Positions 29,401 through 41,400 of a DNA stretch of 64,000 nt are shown piece after piece. A program made the position numbers and the translations under genes. This stretch comes from Gavia stellata (taxonomy: Eukaryota > Chordata > Aves > Gaviiformes > Gaviidae), in the NCBI RefSeq assembly GCF_030936135.1, contig NC_082595.1:84868451-84932450 (forward strand). Direction: 5' to 3'. The notes below the pieces were generated by a model. That model did not search any database. It saw only the letters and a list, made by a program, of their open reading frames with translations, and was not told the origin of the DNA. Position 1 is the stretch's first letter; each line of letters starts with the position of its first letter.

Positions 29401-32400
29401 GCCATGAGGAACAAGCTTCATAAGCAAGAAAGGGGCTTGTTCACGGGCTTAAAGGGAAGACATGTGAGTACTCTAAAACAGATTAAAATCCCAATTCATG
29501 ACCATGTAGCTAAATCCAAAATAGATGTTTGGAAAACTATGCATCATTCACATAAAAATGGACACGTCTGATAAATTAAAAATTTTGAGCAGAGAAGGGC
29601 AGTACTTGAGAAGCTAAAGAAAAGCTCCACATTCTTCAAATCCAAGAAATATCCCAAAATAAGCAAGATAAAACCACTGAAAAAGATTGAAAATAACATT
29701 AATAAGCATATTCTGACAGTGTCAGATTGAAGTATACACTCTTGATGTTGAAAAAAATACAAAACCCTTGACCAGAGAAGAATGCAGTTTACCGCAGAGA
29801 ACGAACTACCATCTACACTGGAAAACAGAGAGCCTCAAGGACAACTGAAGCACTTGATCAAAGTCCTAACAATAAATTGCAGGAATAGGCAAAGGCCTCA
29901 GGTTCTGAATGGACAGACAGGGAAAGCCCTGGAACCAGAACTGAAATCAAGGCGGAGCACAGGTGATTTGGAAAGAACCCATGGAAACAGACAGCATAAA
30001 CACCAAACACAGTAAGGGAAATGCATCCAAACCAGAGGGTTGCTGCTAGCGATTTTCTCCTAAACAACCAAACCCACCTGAAGCAACTGCCAATCAACTT
30101 AAAATCAACTAAGACAGTGGCCTGGATTTCATGATTCAAGGACCTCCTGAGATAACCTGTGAAAGTTATGGGAGAACTAGGAAAAAGAACAACTTATGTG
30201 GTCGCTGATCTACTCCAAACCCAAATCTTCTGATGGTCTAAAGCACTGTGAACTAACTTCATGGAAAATAAACCACCAGCATTCACGAGCCTATATTCCC
30301 TTGATGAACACAATATACTGAGGAATAAGCCATGCTTTTTGTGCTGATAGACAGCACAAAGGTCATTGAAGAGAAACACATAAAACATCAAACGAGCATT
30401 GTCCTATGACAACCCCCGGGACTCTCATCAGAAAAAAACAAAAAAAAGAGTCCTCAAGATTAGTTTCTCAGCAGGACCTTGATGAATATTAAAAAATGTT
30501 GTGAACAAATGGAAAGGAAACACCATCAAACAGTAATAGTTCTGATCCAGATCACTGCGTATGAACTGGAGGTAATAACAAGAAATGCAAGCCTCCAGGC
30601 ACTGCTGATAAAGGCATGTGCTAAGTCTCTGTCAAACCAGACTTGAATATCTGTATTCACACTTGCACAAATTAAGGTTAAGACACCAGCTCTGTTTCAT
30701 TCTGAGTACAAAGTAGCGACCAATGTAAAATCCTTTGTGCATGGCCTGAGCTGTCATGGCTTCTCCAGCCCCTCTGGCCAGGACAGCAGCAACATCCTGA
30801 TTGATGCTTCTGGAAGGCCTGATGAGTTTCCAGTCAACCTCTGTTTCAGAATGAGAATTTCATCTCAGTAGGGAACAGAAATTGTTGACCTTTAACCCCT
30901 TAAAGTGAACTTCTTAGCTTAGGAGAGAAACACTTATTACTGCTCATCTGAAGAAAGAAGCGTGATGTACTCCTCTCACAAATACCATTTGCCCAGAAGA
31001 GTGCCCTGAAGTATCTAGTTCAACAAAAGCTATGGTACTGTACAGAAGTTTCAACAAGAACAAAACACTTGGTGAGCACGTGAACAGAACTGTGTGAGCT
31101 CTGAAGACCTCATGACCTTGAGCACAGATTTACTCCTTGAGAGCTAGCATGAAGATATCTTTTAAAAATCTCATTTGTTTCCATGACAATGACTACATAC
31201 GGATTTGCACACTGTCAGATAAACATAGGAAAAATTTTAGGGCAGAAAACATCCAGCCAAGGGGTCTCCTGGGTATAGATATTGGCACATTATTGAAAAG
31301 AAGCATGCCTTACGCTTATAGCATATAAGTAATCTGTAGCCCTGAAAATGTTTAGTTTAGGTGAAAAATATATTACTAAATAAAACAAATATTAATGTCT
31401 TAAAAATTCAGACAAAACCCTCCAGCAAAACCCTCCAGTTCATTTTGAGAATATTATCTCAAAATGGATAGAATTGGTGAATTTAAAAAAAAAAAAAAAA
31501 GGATTCTACTGTTCTGTTGCAACTGCTGTCAGCTGAAGGTCATATTCCTAGAAAGGCAAAAAAGGAAGTAAGTGCCCGTTAGTTCAAAAAAAATAATGAA
31601 CAGCTAAGTTGAGATGCTGCTGGGAGACTGGGTTCTCACAGAGGAAATGCCATAGCTAAACCTTTGGAAAAAAACAATAAAAACAAACATTTATGTCTGA
31701 AGGTGAAGGAATTCTATGTAGCCAGTTGTTGGTTGAGTCGGTTCAGAAAGTCGTATCTTCTCAAGTTCAGTAAATTACTATATATTATAGATTAAAATCA
31801 CCTATTAGGAGGATAGTACCCTTGACATACACCATGTAAAAAAGTGGTACCCCAGGCCACAATTTATGCCCAGCAGAATGTTTCCTGATGTTAATCAAAG
31901 ACAACCTCTTAAGAAATGAGCAGGAATATTCTATTTTTTAAAGTCAAACATGAGGTAGTTCAAACAGGATTGGGATTTGGACAGCAAACCTGACCAGATT
32001 CTAAAATTAGAAGGTCTCGGTGTGGAATTTGGATAATGAGGTGGGATTCCTGTGCACAAAGAACCATTAAGACTGCCCTTGCTATCTCTTGTGCGACCCG
32101 GGGGAGTGGAGACCTGCCTGGCTAACACAGGCTGCAGATAAGGAGGGGGCCCTGTGGAGGCAGGACAGCCCTGCTTATGGTCAGCAAAGACAGTGAAATA
32201 ACAGGAATGTGAGAGGTCCTTTGTTTCTTCGAAAGGCTTCATGTCCGGTAACTGACCTTTGCCTCATTACCGGTGAAATGCATATTACAACTCACACCCC
32301 TGCATATGCTAATGAAGATTATAGAGGTCATGCTAAACATATATGACTATAGCACTCGTCTCTCCACCCAAATCATGCTACACGTCACATATTGGGGGGG

Positions 32401-35400
32401 GGGGGGGGGGGAGTTGAACCTCGTAATTTTGGGGATAAAAGACAGAGAAAATGATTGTTAAAGTGGGAGAGAAGAACCTCGATACCTGAAGACCAGTTGA
32501 CGGGCTGTGTTCTCTTCCTCCACCCCAGGCAGGGACGCCTCTCTGGGGAAGCGCTGCACCTCTCACCCTCTGGGTGACAGTTATCCCCGGGTTGTTGTAT
32601 TACTATCATCAAGTTTGCTAGCAATATTAACCTCAATGAGTAGCACTATTGTAGTTAGTGAATTTATCAACGGCAATCTCGAATCTGTTTCTGTCGCTCT
32701 CAATAAAGTAACTAATTTTGATTTTTGCGCATCTGCTCAGTGCAAGTCCTTTTTGCTGGGGCTCTGATAAATGAATCAGTGAAAGTCCTGGGACTCTGAC
32801 AGACAAATTTCAGAACTACATTCCTTTTAACGTGACACTCAGCTTAGTGATTCTACACTGAAGTGGCCTGATACTAAAACCATCTTGGATTTTTTTTTTG
32901 TGCAGCAGGATCATTCTTGCTGAAGAGTAGATGAAAAGTCTAGAACAGCTTCCCCAACTGGGGAAGCTCACAGCAGTCCCACAACCTGTCCAAACCAGGA
33001 ACAAAAATACTGGCACTTCTTGTTAAATTCCAAGATGGGCAGTTCAATTCTGGAGTGCCCCATTCATAAGAGGTGACTTCTAAGACACCATTCAACACTG
33101 CCTGCAAACTATTAAATCTGTAAGTCTATGTACTCATATGTATGTTTGGTTTCAGTGATCAAGTGCATTACTTTCACAGATCTTGTATTTTATTTTGCTG
33201 ATACAGAACATGGTAGTGATATTATATCTGCTGTAAACAGGGAGGCTGAAAGGATGAATTGATTCAGGAACAGAAGGCCTGGTGTGTTACCTTTCACCCT
33301 GATTTCTAGAATGCTGTAACTGGCACTCAACAGGGACTGCAAGTCTTGAGCTTTCATTTGAATTCCTTAAAGCAACTCCTTAGCCACAGAGAGAAGCATG
33401 CATCACTGCTAACCTGGAAAGCAGAAGTCTGCTGTTCACATGATCTGACACCTGTTACCACTGCAGGGAGTCTCATAACTCCCTCAGTATCACCATCAAG
33501 AAGTCAGCTGGGAAACAGTTGAGCAAGTAACGGTTGGTTCAAGTTACTTTTGCAAATATTTCATGTAGAGGCTTGTAAAACAACAACAAACCGTATTTTC
33601 AAACTGTCAGGCATGAACCTGTTAGCTAGCCGCAACTGATATGGGCTGGTTGTAAGTTTTGATAACATTTGGACTCAACAAGAGTGACATGTTCTGATCT
33701 TCCAGTTAAAGAGACATGACACAGAACTACCAGTTAGGAGGCTCATCACCGGTTTTGCAGATAGACTACTTAGATGAAGAAAAATGGGGGCTTGGGAGCC
33801 CAGAAAGAAGAGGATGAAGATCCTGGGAAGTTGAGGATGATCCTGGAGATCAGAGATGCATGAAGATGAATGCCGGGGAATGCCCTGGGACCACACCCTG
33901 TAATGCCTGAGACTGTTAACAGCAAGCAGCTGCAAAGCAGGTATTGACATGACTTTCTGCTCCATCCTCCCAGACCAGCAGTGATTCCCTCGCTGGGAAG
34001 GAAAGTTGAGACCTCAGTAAACACAACACCAGGGTGGGAAGCAAGTGAGGGACTGTGTGAGATAATCAAGCAGAGGTATAGTTCTAATCTCCTTGATTCT
34101 TAAAAAAATAAAAAAAACACCTCCAAAAAACAAACCAGTATCCAGATCCACTACAGGCTGTCATTTACTGTCTCACCTATGACACCATCACACACATTTG
34201 TTGATGATTCAACTACTTTGTACACTGTCTTTCACCAACTGGATTTGAGACTTCCACTCATTGCAGACAGCTCAGATGTAAAACTCTTGCTCCTTTTGAG
34301 TTTGCTGTCCTGTGCACGTGGCCACTTGAGTGTCCCTCAGTCCCTCAGTGTTGTATCCTCAGATACAACACATGTATCTCTACCATAATGCAGGCAGACA
34401 GAACTGAAAAACCATTTAGGTACATACATTGACCTGGTTTTGACAACACAGAAGGGAATTTTTCTCTATGTAACAACCTGCTTGTCTAGAGCATATAGAG
34501 CGAGAGAAAACACTAAAACGAAGTCACATTTGAACACAGCAAAACAATTTTGGAATAAAGCAAGGAACAAGTGTAAGAGGCCCTGAGCTGCAGGAAAGAC
34601 ATACCATTTATTAAAATACATAGCTGAAAGGTCAAGCTCTGAATCATTCATTAAAAATAGGAATCTGTCAGGTTGCAAGGAAGCTCTCATTTGATCTGGA
34701 GCTGACGGGAGGTCTAACAGAATCAAAGGGTACAGTTTGAGTGAATGTCAGTCTTGATGCCCAGATACTAGAAAAGCAACTGTATCAGAAGCTTTGAAAA
34801 ACTGACAAACCATCCACCCTTAATAACCATTCACTGAGCTAAAGGGAAAACAGCATTTCTGATACTCAGCCACTATCACCAGCATCAGAGAAGACTCTAA
34901 AAAGCCAGAGTCTAGACTGAAGGATCCTGAAGTGTTATTAGTCATGCAAATGTTATTGGACCACACAAATGTAGCAACAAGGAGTGGTAGCGATAAAATC
35001 TGTTCAAGATCTTGGAGGCAGATGTGAACCAGTCTTCTTCCTCGTACTACTGAATATCTCAAAGACTGTCTGCTGTATAAGATCAATTTCTGAAAACCCA
35101 GCCACAACCAACTTCTTTATTTTTTTTATTATTACTAGGTTTTGGGTGGAGGGTGTTTTGATTTGGGTTTGTTTTGGTTTATCAGTAGGAGTGGCCACTG
35201 CAGAGCCCTGTACCCTGACTGCACTTAAAACGAACACCACAAAATTGATGGACAGCACAGTGTCCATTTCCAGGCAAAGCAGACACTGATGAAGGTAGTT
35301 TTTCTTAGTTACTTTTGACAAGAAAATTTAAGACTCCTAGTGAATCCCAATCATACTTTACAAGGGAAAAAAGAACAAAACCACACACACACACAAAAAC

Positions 35401-38400
35401 TAAAACCCAATTCAAATCAAGTAATGACTATGTTAAATATAAAGATACTGCCCCACTGTGCAAATTCACCGAAGAAATAACCTCTACTAAATCCTACCCA
35501 CACATAGCAAGGCAGCTTAAACCAGTAAATCCTCACCAATCTTTTCAATGATTATCAGGATAAAAATTGCAGAGCAGCATCAATTTTTGATGCATATTAA
35601 AAGAAAAAAAGCCAAAAGAAAGTATCTCTGGTGCCTGTCAGATATATGGAAGACAGTCAAATGCTTACTTATATGAACCAGGAGAAAAGAAGAAAAAAAC
35701 AAAAAAACCCACCACATTCCTAGAAGAAAGTCTGGGTATTTCAAGAATTTGTCAAGAATGACTACGAGTGAATGATAAACACTTTAAAACTATTCTCTTT
35801 TCATTTGTATCTTAATTATTCCTTCCAAGGGAGAATACTTTAAGTGGAACTTTCACATTCTTTTCTATCTAGTTCAACACTGTTGATGCCTGACAAGCAA
35901 TGGTGACACTCTGCATGATCTAAAGATGACAACTTAAAGCAGGTTTTTCCTATGGACCTAAAGCAGGTTTCAGGCAGTTACTATACACAACTTTTTGCTG
36001 AACTGTCTCAGCTTGACTCTAACATGCACATCCTCCTCCAGTGAAGATTATGGCATCCTTTTATAGCCTTAACCTCTTGCTAAGGCAAGCAAAGGGAGTC
36101 ACAGTCCTTCAGTACACATGTATTTCTGCATTGCCCTTGCTATATAAGATAGGTTTTCAATTTAATGTTACCTTCTAAAAAGCTGCTAAAAATCTCTGCT
36201 TAATTGCACTAGGCATTTCATGTCCTTTTGTTGTTTAGGGAAGTTAGCGTAATGGATGATTAAGAATGTATGTTTTCTAGAAGTTTATTACAGAAAACAA
36301 TTACTTATGTCTACTGACTACACAGTAGAGTCTTCCACAAGTCACTGCAAGAATAAAAAATAAGTTCTCTAAAATATTGCCAGATTCATTTAAATTATTT
36401 TTTTTACCACAGTGCAGTAAAAAGAAGTAAAACAAAATTCTGCATTGTATCCACTGTAGTAATAAACCAACTCATAATATTAAACAATAAAAGGTGATGA
36501 CAATAATCAACACACCAGTGAGAGCACTCAAGCCAGAAAGCCAAGATCCTGGTTTAAATCTTTTAGAAGTAGAGATACTTCACAATACATACTGACAAAT
36601 TGCATATAGCATTCCTACACAAAGAGAAAGTAAAATTGAAAAGCAGTGCCTTATTAATGAAAGCCCCAAACAAAATATGCCTTACCTGAGTTATTCCACT
36701 GGGAGGGATCTTATATGACTGCAGCTTCTGCTTCAATAGCTCAGGATCACTGTGGCGGAATGGGCACCCTGACAGTAAAAAACAAGCAAGCTCACAAACA
36801 AGGCTGTTTACCCAGGAGTTAACACAGTAAAGCACTCAAGAGACCAGCTAAGCTCTTCCTAATGGTCTAACAGCTTATTAATAAGAAAGTTAATTGCCCA
36901 TGTGTACAATTGCTCACTTTTTTCTTTTTTTTTTTTTTTTTTAAATAATTACTTCACTGCATGGTTATCAGGGCACCAGAGACTCAAGAGTTACATAAAA
37001 TACCCCAACATAAACAGGCCACAATTCTCATTCACTGACAGGAAAAGTTTTAGTTAGTTCCTTACTAACAACAATAGCGCTGGTGCATTTAATAGCTGTG
37101 AAAAAAAAACAGGAAAAGACAAGTAATGAGAGCCACTGGTCTTTAAAGCACAGTCCTTTGTAAAAATATTACTTTAGAAATACCTGAGAAAGTTCCACCA
37201 CCTTAAATAAGAGTGGGGGTTTTTTTCCCAGAATTAGTTTTGAGATACAACTGAATGAACGACTTAGTACTAGAATAACAATGGTGAAGCCAGTGCAGGT
37301 TTTCCATATTTAGCCACACAAAGGTAGGAGGTTTTAAAGTACCCTAGCAAACTTCAGAATTGCTGTACGACTGAATTCAGATCTCAGAACATCTCTAATT
37401 GGTCACCGTTTAAAGCATCTATACATTTACAGTCTCCTTGCACTGCATGACACAATGTATATAAAACCAGAAGCTGTCAAGTGCTATCTAAAGAGAACAG
37501 TGCAAGACCACTGTGTGGCCTTAAAATTAAATACATAATTTGAGAGACTACAGGAGGGATTAACTTCCCTAGCCAAGGGTTTCTGCTGTTTTTAAACTTT
37601 TTTTTTTTTTTTTTTTAAGGAACTCACCATGATAATCCCCTTGACTTGGTGGATTGGACATGATAATCTTCATGCAGCTGTATGGGGTATAATCAGTTCT
37701 CTTTCCTTCTTTCCCATAGTTGTGGCGAATGCTGTAAGCATATCCTTTGTCAAACTAAACAAAACAAAAAAATAAATTCTTACATACTGTGCCAGTGATT
37801 CTACCTGCTCTGCAAATAGAAATATTGTACCACAAAATAAATCTTCCAAACATATTCAAACTGAGAAAAATAAAAATCGAGCTGCTTGCTGTTCACTTTG
37901 ATTTTTATATTACATGGACTTGTATATGCACATATACGTGTTTTACAGACACATCACAAGACACGTGTGTATACCTGCATTGATTTAAGGTCTTTTCAGC
38001 TAATGCGGTAATCGCTTTAAAGATAAGATGATTTAAAGATCAAAATTTTGAACGCCACAATGTTGGTAAATGGAGAAAACATAGTAATTTAAAATCTTTC
38101 ATAAATGTCCATAAATTGATTGCTTCATCAGGGCAAAAACCAGAAATATAGTTTTCTTTACTCAGGTTCACATTCTTATTCTCCCAAAGAATAATGCTTC
38201 ACCTATACTTTGTTTCAGCACTGAAGTTCAATTCATTAAATTCTAAAATGAAGTATACTTCGCTTGCACAAAAGAGAAAGATTTTAGCAAATCTCTTTTG
38301 TCTACTGATAGACTACCAACTCCTCCAACAAAATGAAATCTTCTAAAGTAATACAGATGTAAACAAACATTTATCTTGGCAGCTGAGTACAGCACTATCA

Positions 38401-41400
38401 ATATCTCATTTTAGATAAGTCCTGTGGAGAACATTCAATGACATGAGTTCATGTTATTTTATAGGTGGCAATCTGTAGTAGAATCAGATAATTTAACATA
38501 CGGATTCGTTAAGTTGCATTAGCTACTATAAGACATCAAGGAACATTTGTTCAAATACCATACTTACAGTTCTAAAAAAACCAAACAAGATAAAATAACG
38601 AAGCATCATATTTAGAATTACACATCCTCAGTCTCTCTTCTCCTCAAAAAAGCTATGACAATACATAATAGAACAACTGTGCTCTTGCTCAATTAAAAAT
38701 TTTAGCATTAACCTTATGTAAAGCTCTGTGTCTGAATTAAATATAAACAACTCCCGTAAGAATTTATGTTGCCTTCTCAAAAAACACTTTAAAATAGTTT
38801 TTTTACTCTGATATTTTACTAATAGAAGACCGTAATATACTGAGAAAAATCATTCAAGCATACAACTGGTAACTCTACTACTTCAAGAATACTCTCATTT
38901 CTACCGATAAAAGTAGTTCCCTGTTTGGCCTGTGGACTTCCAAACAGTAATTCAGAATATTCATGTACCTATGAAAAACCTTGACCTGCTAAAACATGTC
39001 TAAAATAAAATAGAAAAATAAGTGTATTTTTCTTGATATCAAACACTTCAATGTTTTTGAAAAATATAAATAATTGAAAACCTATAACATAATATGCAAA
39101 TACATAATAAATGTATATAAAAATATACACAACCTTTGAGAATAAAATCCTAAATTGCACCTGATTCTGGAAGGGTAAAAAAGAAACTTCTCTATCAAAA
39201 TGCTGGTCATAATCAAGTCAATGTATCAAGAAAAGTAATATTCAGCACTCCTTCCAAATAACGTTTAAGACGTCCAAAGCCCTGAACAAACATTGACTAA
39301 TTAATCCTTACTGTGCATTTGACAAAGTGATGTTAGTCTATGTTAAAAGATAAAGAAGAGAAGAGAAGAGAAGAGAAGAGAAGAGAAGAGAAGAGAAGAG
39401 AAAAGAAAAGAAAAGAAAAGAAAAGAAAAGAAAAGAAAAGAAAAGAAAAGAAAAGAAAAGAAAAGAAAAGAAAAGAAAAGAAAAGAAAAGAAAAGAAAAG
39501 AAAAGAAAAGGGAGAGAGAAAACAAGATAGCATTGCATCTTTCAGCATAGCCACAGGCAGGATCCAGCACATAGGAATATACCTATTGAGTCAACCCTTT
39601 TGCCCAGGAGAGAAAAGAACTGGTTGGTTGAATAGTAAACCAACACTATTTTTGCTCACAACAGAGAGTTGGGCTTACCAACTCTTCATTAGAAAGCAGA
39701 GTAAGACTGTACGAGGATCTGCTATAGGTGTGTGCACGTACTCGGGAAGGGCTGGGGAAACAGGTACCTTCCCCTTAGCAGGGCAAGCAGCAGCTGCTGG
39801 CTGAGTCCTGCTGCTGCTCCTGCGGGAGCTGCAAACGGTGTATTTATTCCTGAAAAACAGCGAACATCAAATACAAAGATGTGTGTATTTTAATTCCCAA
39901 CCTCTCAGTGAATCTGTTAAACTGAGGATGGAGTCTGTGATCCTACCACCACCTATTCTTCCATCCAGAAGCTCTGGAACCTTTCCTCCTTTGCATAAGA
40001 TGAATGAATGCATATTTCATTTGCTTAACAAAGGATATTTGAGCAAGCAGTTAAATTAGATTAAATTAGTTTTTTGCAAGGGAAAAGCAAATCTTGAATG
40101 CTTCAGGATGTATTGCTTAGTTTGCCAGAAAATTAACACCCCTCTTTAACAGTTCTGTATACTAAAATCTTGAGCTGTACTTTTCACATCACTTGCCTTA
40201 ATGCCCACAGAAATTACTTTTACTACCTAACTCATTATTTTATGCTGAGAAGCTGCTCTTGCAGTAAATAGAAAAAACAGCTACATATTAACACAACATG
40301 GCCTTGGGACAGGTTTGATATTTTCTCATTGCTTTCTTGTAACCCTGTTTGGATCTCAGAGTTTTCACAGTGGCAGATGGCAGAGAAGAATAACACAGCT
40401 ATGTGGTACAAGTTAGCACACGTGCAGTTACATGCTTCACTAAGAGCTCTCTCATCCTTGTGCTTCAGCATTTTTTATCATTGATTAAGGAAACAGGATT
40501 TTAGCAGGGCCAATATCCAACGGGCTGTGCGGTCATCCTCAGTGGGAAGAAACCACGGATTGTGGTATTTAATTTCAGAACACACATCCTGCGGAACAGC
40601 CCCCTCTGTACATTGGGGGATGAACTCAATGATCAGACTGTCACGGATGGGAGTGTTAGAGAATGCACTTCACTCATAAGAGAGAAGCAACAATATATTT
40701 TATTGATATGTAATATAACAAAGTTTGATGGTAAATGTGATAGTATTTTAACCAGATTCGATGGCAAGGTACACTTGATTATTTACTGCATAGAGGACAG
40801 GGTCAGACAAAACTGTCAGGGAGACCCTTCCATTGAGTCGTGAGGTTCAGGAAGGACCCCCTTGCTTTCTAAACTCCTTCTCAGAGAGGAGTCTAGGTGC
40901 GGTTGGATCTAATCCTAGTCCCAGACTTGGTCAATGGTTTATGTCTAAAGGATTATATATGTGCAATCAATCCTTTATATCACTTAGCTAAGGTCTCAAA
41001 GTTTCATCATGCTATTAGTCACTTACCAAGAATCTGTTGCGGCAAGGAATCTCTCAACCTCAAGAATTAACCTTAAGAAGCGTCCCTAGTCAAGGGGAGA
41101 CACTGGTGTGCAGCCTGCTGCCGTGCAGGAGAGCTCAAAGGGCTCTTGGGCTACTCACTATTCATGGGGGTAAGATGACTGACTCATAGTCATATTTACA
41201 TACTGACTACAGATTTTAGTTTCTTTCAAGTTTGTCTTGAGTTGAACATTGACCAGTGCTGTGGTTAGATGGCCACTGTGTTGTTATCCATCTCCCCCTT
41301 ATGCACTCTGAGCCAGATGCAGCCATCACAACCAGATGCATCCATTATGACCACCATAATGGTGGTAGGATTTTCATAGTTCCTTGAACAAAGTAAAATA

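Larger units (their letters stand above)
20744..36685 (-). other. PRIM2: PRIM2 intron (15.9 kb)
   Basis: GTAAGG donor at 36685, AG acceptor before 20743, phase 0. It holds a TG microsatellite (21921-21939), a CR1 fragment (26178-26345), small degenerate tandem repeats (26519-26575 and 27672-27750), a G/T-rich patch (27881-27978), a poly-A run (31485-31500) and an ERV-type LTR (about 31950-32801). The segment 28.9-35.3 kb is less AT-rich than its surroundings but contains no recognised coding sequence. Confidence 0.85.
36769..37627 (-). other. PRIM2: PRIM2 short intron (859 bp)
   Basis: GTGAGT donor at 37627, CAG acceptor before 36768, phase 1. It contains two T runs on the plus strand (A runs in the transcript), at 36925-36942 and 37598-37616, the second almost abutting the 5' splice site. 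Confidence 0.9.

Noticed and set aside
39333..39804. Overlapping long open frames on both strands rich in KRKEKK or FLFFSF
   Set aside because: They are translations of the AAGAG/AAAAG microsatellite, which lacks stop codons in most frames; they are not proteins.
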